Assembly: GCF_001039355.2 (NCBI RefSeq)
Contig: NW_019775975.1
Coordinates: 62,001 to 126,000, forward strand
DNA: 64,000 bases
From: Lingula anatina
Lineage: Eukaryota > Brachiopoda > Lingulata > Lingulida > Lingulidae
Direction of reading: 5' to 3'
The stretch's first letter is position 1; every line of letters starts with the position of its first letter. The translations under genes and the position numbers were made by a program. Shown here piece after piece: positions 12,787 to 23,400 of the stretch. The notes beneath the pieces were generated by a model, which saw only the letters and a program-made list of their open reading frames with translations, was not told the origin of the DNA and did not search any database.

Positions 12787-13587
12787 AGTTTTTTATTGGT
12801 CATAGCAGACCTGTTTGCTAAAGTATCAGCAAGGCGTGGCTGGCACTGGAACTTGAGCATTTCCCCAAAAAAGTAAACAATAATATGAAGAAAAATTTCT
12901 TTGTAAATATGGGTGCCCATCTCCAGGTTGGGTGTATTGTTTGTCAAAGATATTATATATTACAGGATATTGAAATTTTACAATTATTGTATTTTATTTG
13001 TAAATTGGATACAAATAGTTATATTTGCCTGACAACCTTTTATTAAATTCTTTAAAATGCTAAATATTATTTAGGTACAATAAAAATGTGAGGCATGTTC
13101 AAATTTAATTATTTATTGAAAGAACAAGTATAGTGCAATATTTTACAAAACTGCCAGAAAATTAGCCTTGGCAAAATTTCAGGTTTTTTATCTGTAAATG
13201 AAGGCTTAAGATCCAATTTCTGTCAAAAACAAAATGACTCTTAATAATTCCAATGTTCAAGAATTAATGCACACTTTTATTTCTAGGATACTGATTCAAA
13301 ACAGATTCAGAAGTTCAGACATGTATACAGAGTTAAAATGATCAATAATAATATTATAACATCATCTTCATTGGGTAATATATGGTATATATATATATAT
13401 ATTGTTTTTGATATTGTATAAACGAAGCTGTAACTTTATAACGTCATTGCCACATCGCACTGGCTAGACTGTCATCATTTCTGGTCCCACTCTCCAAATC
13501 CCATGGAACCTCACTCTTTTTACACACAATTGTGAGACTTTGGACTATCTGGGATTATTCCCATTAAATTGACTACCATTACTACTC

Positions 13588-13636
<49 letters not shown>

Positions 13637-14026
13637 ATATATGTTCTTGATATAATGGAAAAGGCTTAAGTTGAGCTTTATACCTTTGACTTCTGCATTG
13701 ACATATTATGCATAGTAATATTATATAATATTTTACATTCTTAATATAATTCTCTGTAGTTGAAATTATAGTAATTACTTAATGAAGCTCCGCATTTATT
13801 CTAATATAATTATATCTTTTTCAGTAACTCTCAATAAAATACATTCTGGTGTAGAACCATCAAACTTTTCAGAACTTCTAAATCAACATCTTTAGCTTTT
13901 CTAACAAAGCAGTGCTTCTGGTGCAATCACTTATAATTGTTTTGTCATAATTGAATGAGTGATCCCTTACATGTAAAATGATCAAATAGTATTATATCTG
14001 AGGTGCACTTTTTAGAAAGATTAAAA

Positions 14027-14285
14027 TGTCTTATTTTGTAAATTAATCATAGAGTAAGTGCAGAAGAAACAAAAAATATTAGCATAGCACAAATATATGC
14101 AGACATGCATTATGTATAGAATCTTTTTCATTTAACTTTAATATAAACACTTATTTTGTAAATTAATCATAGGGTACGTGGAAAAAAAAAGAAATTGTGA
14201 AGCAACAAAAAATATTAGCATAGCACAAATATATGCAGACATACACTATGTAAAGAATATTTTTCAGTTAACTTGTAACATAAAC
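14027..14285. repeat. Tandem duplication of ~120 bp
   Basis: The sequence CTTATTTTGTAAATTAATCATAG through AGCATAGCACAAATATATGC and the following TTTTCA..TTAACTT occurs twice in a row, with about 10% differences and a small A-rich indel. Non-coding. Confidence 0.8.
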
Positions 14286-15130
14286 TCCATATTTTATTCA
14301 TTCTACTAATTATAAAACCTCCATATTATTCAATATCTCTATGTTTTAAAAAATCACAGTACAGTTTAAAATGTGCCCCAATTTTTTTCGGCCCTGAAAC
14401 AGACCAAGGGCATAACTAGGCATATACATGGATGCACTGTGCGTACATTTTTTTTTTTTTTTTTTGTCCACCATAATATTATTTTCTCTTTATTTAGTAT
14501 ATTTTACATGGAATATAAACGCAAATCCCCTATGCATACAATTTCCAAAAGTCTGGTTATGTCCATGTAGATTGGGTGTACTGAAGAATGTTCTCGCCTC
14601 CCTGTGGAGGATACAGCCCAGCTCCCATGTGTGGCACTGAGAGCTAGCAGACCAACAATATCTGTCACTGCCAGACCAGGAACTTTACCTCTACTTCAAC
14701 CCCTAAGTAGTGATTGCCAAGCCAGGAGACAGGGAGGTACCGTTTATGAAGGACTGATTTATTTTGTTTGCCCACAAATAAAATATACACTGTACTCTCT
14801 GAAGTTCAATTTTTTTTTTTCAGAATCACCCTGTTCATTTAACTGGAGTAAGGATACAAATTAATCTACTGATTAAGAAAACATGCTAAGATTGGCTTGA
14901 TTTTTGAACAGTTGCTCGTCTAGATACTCTATCTTCCTAAATCTTAGATTTAAAAAACAAGGGTGTTAACCAAAAGCTTGATATCCATTTGATTCCATGC
15001 TGTCAGCTCTTTCATCACTTTTTCAAAAGATATGTAGTACATAACTGAATTTCTACACTCTAACATTCCAGACACCTGTGGTTTTAAATAAAAGAAAATC
15101 CACTTAATTCCAGACAATCCATTTTTTCCT

Positions 15131-17089
15131 TCAAAGATTATCTAAACTGTACACCCTGACCTCATGGAGCTGAGTCAAGGCAACAAACTGAGTAACAAAT
15201 AACAACTTGTTGTTTTCATCCACAGCCAACCCCATTGGTTTCTCAATACCATCAGCAATGGTCAATAGGTGGCGCTGAAATAGGCCATCTTTGCCAAACA
15301 TGGAGATGCGATTGTTGCCATAGTCTGCAACAAGGATGCTCTCTTTGTAGAAACAGACCCCGTAAGGATGGTTCAACTGACCTGGTTTACTGCCATGTGA
15401 CCCTATGGTGGACTCATACTCTACTCCAGATATTTTACCCTGATTCTGTAAGAAGGTGCATTTCAGCACTTTTATACAGTGATTTCCATGATCAGAGACA
15501 TATATCAAATACTGATCAGTTTCTGTTTCTGATCCTGATTCTATACATTCTGTGCACATGAACTCGGGATTTTTAAACTGATTATTCTGGTCACCATAAC
15601 TACCTAGACCTCTGTGAGTGCTTCCATAATCAATTGTTAAGAATGAAGATTTGCTGGACAATACAAACCTGATATACATGTATACACCCTGTACCTTAAT
15701 GACTGCACTGGGCTCAAAAGGAATGTTTGATACTTTTATATGGTCGTTTTCATACATATGGTTGTTTTCATACACATTTGAACTGCAGGGATTAAGTAAC
15801 GCAAAAATATAGTAATGTTGTAGCACTTTGAATGCAATAGGTTGCATAACCATATGATGCCTATCAGTTACCTTGAACAGCATTTCATAACCAGATACCT
15901 TACATTGGGTCACCAGTTGGTATCTGCAGCCCTGATAGTAGATCTCAGAGAACACATTCTGAACATTGCCTGAATAATCAAAGAAAAGCACACTGCCAGC
16001 ATCAGAGGTATCTGTCACAGCAAAACTATTAGCATACTTAGATGAGTTAAAGCTGACACTGGAGGGGCCATTCAGAGGGGAACCAATACTTATAACCCTG
16101 GTGAACTTAAGTGTGGGTTTCATTATGTTACTACCCTGTTTGGTTGTGCTGTTATCAAAACAGGAAAGATCAGAAGGAGCTGGTGGGATGTTCTGATGAT
16201 CAGCCAGATTTTCAGTAGTTGCCACCCCAGACTCAAACACCTTGATACCCTTAGCTAAGCTATCCGAGATTGACCTTAAATCACTCAGTGATGGACAGCT
16301 AGAGAGGAGCTTTTGACACGCAAGATCTATTTTCAAATAGCTCCCTCGTCTAGCACGGAGGTGGTTCCGAGCCATGTTGATCGCTTTCAGTTTCTCTTCA
16401 ATACTTGTTGACTGGGCATCATGGGCTTTGATCTTGTCTTGAATTTCCTCTGCCCCCTGGTGGTACTTCTGTTGTAGCTGTTGCAGCCACGTTTTTTCCC
16501 TGTCAGCGACGACTTTGGCATCGGTGACTTCGCAGGCTTTGTGTGATGTCATCAGGCAGACCATACAGATATAGATGGCGCAAGTGTCGCAGTAGTATTC
16601 TAATGCCTGTTCATCATGTGCGGAGCAATTTCCATGGTTGATGGTAAGGCTACGAAGCTGATGAGAAGCAGTGATTTTCACTCGACTGTGATCTTGCTTG
16701 CAGACTGAGCAAAGAAATTTGTTACAGGTCACGCATTGATGGTCTGCTGGTGTTGACTTTTTTAAGGCAGAGCAAATGGAGCACAACTTCACTTCTCCAA
16801 CATCAACAGTTTTCTTCACTTTAGCCTCCACCTCACTCAACCACGATTGTGCAGGGAAATTTTCCAGACTCCCCCTAGGGGCCTCAATACTCATACCACA
16901 GCATGGGCAGCTGAACCTCTGGGGCTCTGTAGGGGGGTCTGTCAACTGAGTGTGGGACTGTAGACAAAGTAGACAGAAGGAGTGGAGGCAAGGGAGAACC
17001 TTGGGTGTTTCTGGATTGCAGAGACATATCTCACAGTGGGAAGGACTTGCGGTGGCGCCATCTTCTGGCGATGGAATATTGCTCGCCAT
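15131..17089 (-). CDS. TRIM/NHL-type RING E3 ubiquitin ligase, copy 1
   Basis: Intronless frame of 652 residues. A C3HC4 RING finger covers about residues 19-64 (Cys19, Cys22, Cys34, His36, Cys39, Cys42, Cys61, Cys64). Two B-box zinc fingers follow (about 102-150 and 155-195), then a helical Gln/Lys-rich coiled coil (about 200-290). The C-terminus has NHL-type repeats, seen in YVSDHGNHCIKVLK and VADYGNNRISMFG. The order RING, B-box, B-box, coiled coil, NHL is that of the TRIM2/TRIM56/TRIM71-like proteins, which are E3 ubiquitin ligases often expanded in invertebrates with roles in immunity or RNA control. The middle (about 330-560) matches nothing I know and differs greatly from the paralogue at 21,132. 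Intronlessness suggests an ancestral retrocopy. The RING looks catalytically complete. Substrate unknown. Confidence 0.9.
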   Translation of the reverse strand: MASNIPSPEDGATASPSHCEICLCNPETPKVLPCLHSFCLLCLQSHTQLTDPPTEPQRFSCPCCGMSIEAPRGSLENFPAQSWLSEVEAKVKKTVDVGEVKLCSICSALKKSTPADHQCVTCNKFLCSVCKQDHSRVKITASHQLRSLTINHGNCSAHDEQALEYYCDTCAIYICMVCLMTSHKACEVTDAKVVADREKTWLQQLQQKYHQGAEEIQDKIKAHDAQSTSIEEKLKAINMARNHLRARRGSYLKIDLACQKLLSSCPSLSDLRSISDSLAKGIKVFESGVATTENLADHQNIPPAPSDLSCFDNSTTKQGSNIMKPTLKFTRVISIGSPLNGPSSVSFNSSKYANSFAVTDTSDAGSVLFFDYSGNVQNVFSEIYYQGCRYQLVTQCKVSGYEMLFKVTDRHHMVMQPIAFKVLQHYYIFALLNPCSSNVYENNHMYENDHIKVSNIPFEPSAVIKVQGVYMYIRFVLSSKSSFLTIDYGSTHRGLGSYGDQNNQFKNPEFMCTECIESGSETETDQYLIYVSDHGNHCIKVLKCTFLQNQGKISGVEYESTIGSHGSKPGQLNHPYGVCFYKESILVADYGNNRISMFGKDGLFQRHLLTIADGIEKPMGLAVDENNKLLFVTQFVALTQLHEVRVYSLDNL

Positions 17090-17203
17090 TGTGCTGATAA
17101 TAAAGTGTTAATTAAGTTTTGATAAAGTATGAATTCTGTCAATGATAGCAATAAATCTATAAATGAAGTGAAAAGAATGAAATTAAGATTTACGGCTGTA
17201 CAT

Positions 17204-17516
17204 CAGGCCTACCCAACTACCAGACTCGGCACCAAATGATCCAGAATTCACCAGTAGATCGACCACACTACCCGTTTTCAAGGTGTGTGTCAGATCGCAT
17301 TACACAGTATCAGACGCGACACCGCTCTTGCCTAGTACGCGATGTGATAGTGACGATTCTCAGCGGGGTTGAGTATTGCATCACCACTCAAAATTTGTTC
17401 GGGGTATTATACTGTGAAATGCGTACTGACTCACACCTTGAAAACGGGTAGTGTGGTCTGATCTACCGGTGAATTCTGGATCATTCGGTGCCGAGTCTGG
17501 TAGTTGGGTAGGCCTG
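17204..17516. repeat. MITE with ~110-bp terminal inverted repeats
   Basis: Starts CAGGCCTACCCAACTACCAG and ends with its complement; the arms match for roughly 110 bases each. It is flanked by TACAT on both sides (17,199-17,203 and 17,517-17,521), a probable 5-bp target duplication. Block B' has the uninterrupted site near 23,285. It sits about 115 bases upstream of the TRIM start codon, so it lies in the promoter region of this copy only. No transposase. Confidence 0.75.
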
Positions 17517-17521
17517 TACAT

Positions 17522-18823
17522 GTATAACAAAGCAAGAAAACTTTGAGGGTAACGCCTGTGTTGACAGAAAGTTTGGTTAAGATGACTTTATTTTCCACAG
17601 AAGATTGAATGGTTTCTTATTCATTACATTCTCTATCTCGTTTTTCACAAATAAAAGACAAACATTCACAATATTGTGAACTTTCAATTATATAAAGTTC
17701 AATTTTATCAACTTAAAATTGTAATTGATTTTCAAATTTTGCCAGACCCTTCTTTTCTAGTATAATTTGATAAATATAAGACAATTAAGATGTATGAACA
17801 GGGAGTGAAAAAAAATGGCCGCCATATTGGAGATTTTATTATCTATGCTAATCTTCTTTTCACAGTGTACTGAGTGAACTGAGTAATATTAAGAGAACTG
17901 CTGTGAAACTGAAAGTATTACAAGGCTCATTTTAAATTTTTGTTTGAGGAAATTGAAATTTCCCACTTATTTATATCAGTTTATGCATGGTTATCATGTA
18001 CATTTATCTGAGATACATCCATATGTTCTGCTCCTTAGATGTCCCGAAGTTTTCATTTTAGGTTGAAGCATTATATCCTCCCTCCCCCCCTCTTCGCTTC
18101 TCTCCCACATATAAATTCTAAATTTTTATGAGAATTATTAGAGAAAGATGTTGACTTACCTAAATTAATAGCTGGCAGCTGTCTGTGCCAGTCTGTTCTT
18201 CTTTTACTTTGCCAAGTGGGAGTTCAAAGTATCACTTTGTTATCAGCGTGACATGATTGGATTCTGGTTGTTGACATCATATCATGAGTGTTCTTGAATG
18301 TTAATTTTAGACTTATCTTGAGCTGATACAAGTGTTTATTTTGTATCTTAGTTGGGTCAACTTCTACATTGGGTAGTTCTGTGTCAGATATATGATATTT
18401 TATACTTAATTGCTGACTGATATTTTTTTCTTTTTTTTTTCTTTTATGTCAAACAACACTGCATGTATACTGTGGTATGGGAACATTTATTTTACAATTA
18501 ATGCCAGTCCAAAAAAGTATTCCATATATCATCTTTAATGGCAGATGTGCAGCACAGGATATCTGGGGGAGTGGGGTTGGGGTGGGGTGGGGGGGTTGCA
18601 CTTTTTTCACACACACCCCACACCCCCAAAAAATCTAACCACCTAATGTGAACAAAAATTTGTTTTTGTGAGTGTTTGAGGTGGTAAAAGGGGCTGTTTT
18701 TATCGGTCCATAATACACAAATGAAAATTATATTTGAAGTGTTTTTGTACTGCTTAGTATCTTTAAGTAGGTTATATTTGATTTTTTCTCACCATGCAGT
18801 AATGAATTTGCTTTCTTCCCCAG
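17522..18823. other. Non-coding flank between TRIM and CLCN6 exon
   Basis: AT-rich sequence shared with 23,286-24,657, so part of the B duplication. It would be CLCN6 intron if transcribed from the plus strand. It contains a G-rich patch near 18,565-18,597 followed by a C/A-rich patch, probably a remnant of the dispersed repeat seen complete at 35,218. No exon recognised. Confidence 0.5.
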
Positions 18824-19281
18824 AATATCAAGCAACCTTTGCTGACATTTGAAGGAATGCGAGAAGATTACCCACGTTTTTCTTCCATTTGGGACATAAA
18901 CACAGGCTACGTTACCTCAGAGATGATTCTGGTGAGCACACTGGCTTGTCTTGAGTTCAGAGACATCTTTTGGTGTAGCTGAATGACATTTCAAATGCAA
19001 AGAAATACTGCAAACTGTCCTTCAAGTGATACATGCATAAAACTTGCACTGTTCCTTGATAATTTAAAAGTTAATCCATTTTTAATGCAGTCCGTCTTCA
19101 TTGACAGCTGAAAAATTCTGAAAAAAAATTATATAAAAGTTCTGTGAATTATCATGATATCTAGCGATATATAAGCTCGACTTTTTCCTGTTAATTCAAA
19201 GTAAGGTTAATTTGTTCAGCCATCATAAAATTGCCAAATTACATAATTTTCTTGCAGGATGTCACTGCCTACATGAACCAC
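18824..19281 (+). pseudogene. CLCN6-like exons, truncated duplicate
   Basis: Exon 18,824-18,931 codes 36 residues including EGMREDYPRFSSIWDINTG, identical in protein to the exon at 24,658. A second exon starts at 19,258 (GAT GTC ACT GCC TAC ATG AAC CAC) and is cut off by the N at 19,282. The downstream CBS exons are missing here. Either this is a partial duplicate of the CLCN6 3' end, or it is the broken end of an allelic contig whose other version continues at 24,658. Confidence 0.75.
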
Positions 19282-19282
19282 N

Positions 19283-20401
19283 ACATCGCGCACGATCTCC
19301 CGATGATGATATGAAAATTGCCTTTTCGTCTCACTCGGATCGCGAACGATCTCCCTTTGATATGACCTTATGCGAACAAAGTCCTGATGATCTCCGCCGA
19401 AGATATGCCGTGAGTGGGGAAGGGGGGTTAAAGATCAAATGAAAAATATATATAATTTATAAAATTCAAAGGGGGAGGGGGGTTAAAATAATGATCTCCT
19501 GCTGACGATCTTCCACGAACCTAAGATCTAATAAACGGATATATGGTATATTAGATCTTAGCACGAACGAAGTTCCCTTGAAAATATGAAAAGTGCATTT
19601 TATTCTCGCTTACATCGCGAACGATCTCCCGCTAAAGATATGAAGATTGCCTTTTCGTCTCTCTCGAATCGCAAACGATCTCCCGCTGATGATCTTACGC
19701 GAACGGAGTCCGCTACAAATATGAAAATTATTTTCTCGTCTCGTTTGGATCGCGAACGATCTGTTGACGATATTACGCGAACGATTCTCCGCTGAAGATA
19801 TGAAAATTGCCATCTCGTCCCATTCGCATTGCGAACGATCTCCATGTTCCAGCCACGTAATCGTTAAATGGTCCTAAATTGAACATGGCCATGAATAGAA
19901 GTGACAGGTACATTTCCCTTCGAGATAATATCTTGATTTTTTCATTGTGTCTTCCTCATTTAGGACAGCCGCCGATAACAATAACGGCGATACAAATGAC
20001 AGAGCCGCAGCCTGTGACTTCTATTTGCCGCCTTGAGCCAGGTAATAGTAATAAAACTAAAGACAAAAGGCCGACGTTCCCGCAATTGAGAACGGGAATT
20101 CACATCTAAACCATCTATATTGTGAATGACCGCTCGCAGGGGCGCACTATTGTTCCTATCTCCCATTGAGAGTGTTATCGGCAATGATATCCTGATCGTA
20201 TCATTGTCTTGAATCAACTGATGCATTACCTTTATGTTTGAGCTGGACATCGCGGCCATATTTGGCGACGAACTTTTCAAAAATTATCGAGTACCTCATT
20301 TTCAAGGTCGACGAAGTTTTCAAAGGGAAAAAAATTACGTCTGTGGAAAATAGTCGGCCGACGAAATTTTCAAGAACGACGAAATTTTCAAGACTTTACC
20401 G
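19283..20401. mobile_element. TA-flanked element with internal tandem repeats
   Basis: The right end is the complement of CGGTAAAGTCTTGAAAATTT, directly followed by TA where block B' resumes (20,402). Its first half (19,283-19,845) is built from diverged units of about 55-80 bases containing ATCGCGAACGATCTCC and GAAAATTGCCTTTTCGTCTC. The inner right part repeats GACGAAATTTTCAA. The same end occurs in opposite orientation at 4895. I see no transposase, so this looks like a non-autonomous or decayed element. The left end is lost at the N at 19,282. Confidence 0.5.
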
Positions 20402-20434
20402 TAACTAGGCATATACATGGATACACTGTGCATA

Positions 20435-20465
<31 letters not shown>

Positions 20466-23400
20466 GTCGGCCACCATAATATTATTTTCTCTTTATTTAG
20501 TATATTTTACATGGAATATAATCACAAATCCCCTATGCATACAATTTCTAAAGGTCTGGTTATGTCCATGTAGATTGGGTGTACTGTAGAATGTTCTTGC
20601 CTCCCTGTGGCGGATACAGCCCAGCTCCCATGTGTGGCACTGGGGGCTAGCAGACCAACAATATCTGTCACTGCCAGACCAAGAACTTTACCCCTACTTC
20701 AACCCCTAAGTAGTGATTGCCAAGCCAGGAGACAGGGAGGTACCATTTATGAAGGACTGGTTTATTTTGTTTGCCCACAAATAAAATATACACTGTACTC
20801 TCTGAAGTTCAACTTTTTTTTCAGAATCACCCTGTTCATTTAACTGGAGTAAGGATACAAATTAATCTACTGATTAAGAAAACTTGCTTAGATTGGCTTG
20901 ATTTTTGAACAGTTGCTCATCTAGATACTCTATCTTCCTAAATCTTAGATTAAAAAAACGAAGGTGTTAACTAAAAGCATGATATCCATTTGATTCCATG
21001 CTGTCAGTTCTTTCATCATTTTTTCAAAAGATATGTAGTACATAACTGAATTTCTACACTCTAACATTCCAGACACCTGTGGTTTTAAATAAAAGAAAAT
21101 CCACTTAATTCCAGACAATCAATTTTTTCCTTCAAAGATTATCCAAACTGTACACCCTGACCTCATGGAGCTGAGTCAAGGCAACAAACTGAGTAACAAA
21201 TAACAACTTGTTGTTTTCATCCACAGCCAACCCCATTGGTTTCTCAATACCATCAGCAATGGTCAATAGGTGGCGCTGAAATAGGCCATCTTTGCCAAAC
21301 ATGGAGATGCGATTGTTGCCATAGTCTGCAACAAGGATGCTCTCTTTGTAGAGACAGACCCCGTAAGGATGGTTCAACTGACCTGGTCCACTGCCATGTG
21401 ACCCTATGGTGGACTCATACTCTATCCCATTCCCACCATGTATAGATGAGGTGCATTTTAGCACTTTTACACAGTGATTTCCATGATCAGAGACATATAT
21501 CAAATGCTGAACAGCTTGTCCTAAGAAATGCTGAACAGCATGTCCTAAGAATTGCTGAACAGCTTGTCCTGATAATCCTGAATTGGGACATTCTATGCAC
21601 ATGAACTCTGGATTTTTAAACTGATTGTTCTGGTCACCAAAACTGCCAAAACTACTACCGGCGAAACAAGATTTTGGAAATGAATCATTCTGGTGGAGAA
21701 AATCTAAAGCCACTGCTAAGAATGAAGCCTTGCTGGACAGAATAAACATGGGGCAACTGTTATTGGAATTTCTGGCATCGATGGGTGTGGGTCTGGTATG
21801 TGAACATGAGTTGATTGCACTGGGCTCAAAAGAAATGTATGTTCCTTTTATTTGGCTTTCATCATACATCCCTATGTGGGAGTCAGGAACAGTTACAAAA
21901 ATGTACTTTTGCTGCAAAGGTGATACAACACTATGTCTATCTTGTACCTTATAAAGCAACACAAAACCATGTGGAAGTAATCCTGATACCTTACACTGGG
22001 TCACTAGTTGGTATCTGAAACCTTGAAAGTATACCTCAGAGAGCACATTCTGAACATTGCCTGAAAGATCAAAGAAAAACACACTGCCAGCATCAGAGGT
22101 ATCTGTGACACACACACTGTAATTACTTATACTGCAGACACTGGAGGGGCCATTCAGAGGGGAACCAATACTTATAACTCTGGTGAACTTAAGTTTGGGT
22201 TTCATGATGTTACTACCCTGTTTGGTTGTGCTGTTATCAAAACAAGAAAGATCAGAAGGAGATGGTGGGATGTTCTGAGAATCAGCCAGATTTTCAGCAA
22301 ATGCCAACCCAGACTCAAACACTTTGACACCCTTAGCTAAGCTATCAGAGATTGACCTTAAATCACTCAGTGGTTGACAGCTAGAGAGGAGCTTTTGACA
22401 CGCTAGATCTATTTTCAAATAGCTCCCCCTTCGTGCACGGAGATGGTTCCGAGCCGTGTTAATAGCTTTCAGTTTCTCTTCAGTATTTGTTGACTGGGCA
22501 TCATGGGCTTTGATCTTGTCTTGAATTATATCTGCCTCCTGGTGGTACTTCTGTTGTAGCTGTTGTAGCCATGTTTTTTCCCTGTCAGCAATGACTTTGG
22601 AATCGGTTACTTTGCAGGCTTTGTGTGATGTCATCAGGCAGGCCACACAGATATAGATGGCGCAGGTGTCGCAGTGGTATTTTAATGCCTGTTCATCATG
22701 TACGGAGCAACTTCCATGGTTGCTGCTAAGGCTATGAAGCTGATGAGAAGCAGTGATTTTCACTCGACTGTGATCTTGCTTGCAAACAGAGCAAAGAAAT
22801 TCATTACAGGTCACGCATTGATGGTCCGCTGGGGTTGACTTTTTGAAGGCAGAGCAAATGGAGCACAACTTCACTTCTCCAACATCTGCAGTTTTCTCCA
22901 CTTTAGCCTCCACCTCACTCAACCATGATTGTGCAGGGAAATTTTCCAGACTCCCCCTAGGGGCCTCAATACTCATACCACAGCATGGGCAGCTGAACCT
23001 CTGGGGCTCTGTAGGGGGGTCTGTCAACTGAGTGTGGGACTGTAGACAAAGTAGACAGAAGGAGTGGAGACAGGGCAGAACCTTGGGTGTTTCTGGGTTG
23101 CAGAGACATATCTCACAGCGGGAAGGACTCGCGGTGGCGCCATCTTCTGTCAATGGAATATTACTCGCCATTGTGCTGATAATAAAGTGTTAATTAAGTT
23201 TTGATAAAGTATGAATGCTATTGGTGACAGCAATTAAGTATCTATAAATGAAGTGTTCAGAAATAGATTAAGATTTCTGGTCTTACATATAACAAAGCAA
23301 GAAAAACGTTTAAGATAAAGCATGTGTTGACAGAAAGTTTGGTTAAAATGATTTTATTTTCCACAGAAGGTTGAATGGTTTGTCCTATTCATTACATTCT

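Larger units (their letters stand above)
8650..13996. repeat. Duplicated block A' (copy 2)
   Basis: Homologous to 127-4894 in the same order and orientation, with the same peptide gene. Differences include two insertions absent from block A (about 9266-9490 and 12,366-12,786) and a TA microsatellite at about 13,590-13,634. A single N at 12,783 lies at the right end of the second insertion. Confidence 0.8.
14414..19281. repeat. Duplicated block B (copy 1)
   Basis: Aligns with 20,402-25,200 in the same order: flanking non-coding DNA, an intronless TRIM gene (minus), then CLCN6-like exons (plus). It ends at the N at 19,282, in the middle of a CLCN6 exon. The two blocks are much more diverged than the C and D pairs, especially inside the TRIM genes. 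Confidence 0.8.

Noticed and set aside
19586-19845. RERS/DDMKIAFSS repeat frames on both strands
   Set aside because: Produced by the internal tandem repeats of a mobile element; open on both strands, so not evidence of a protein.
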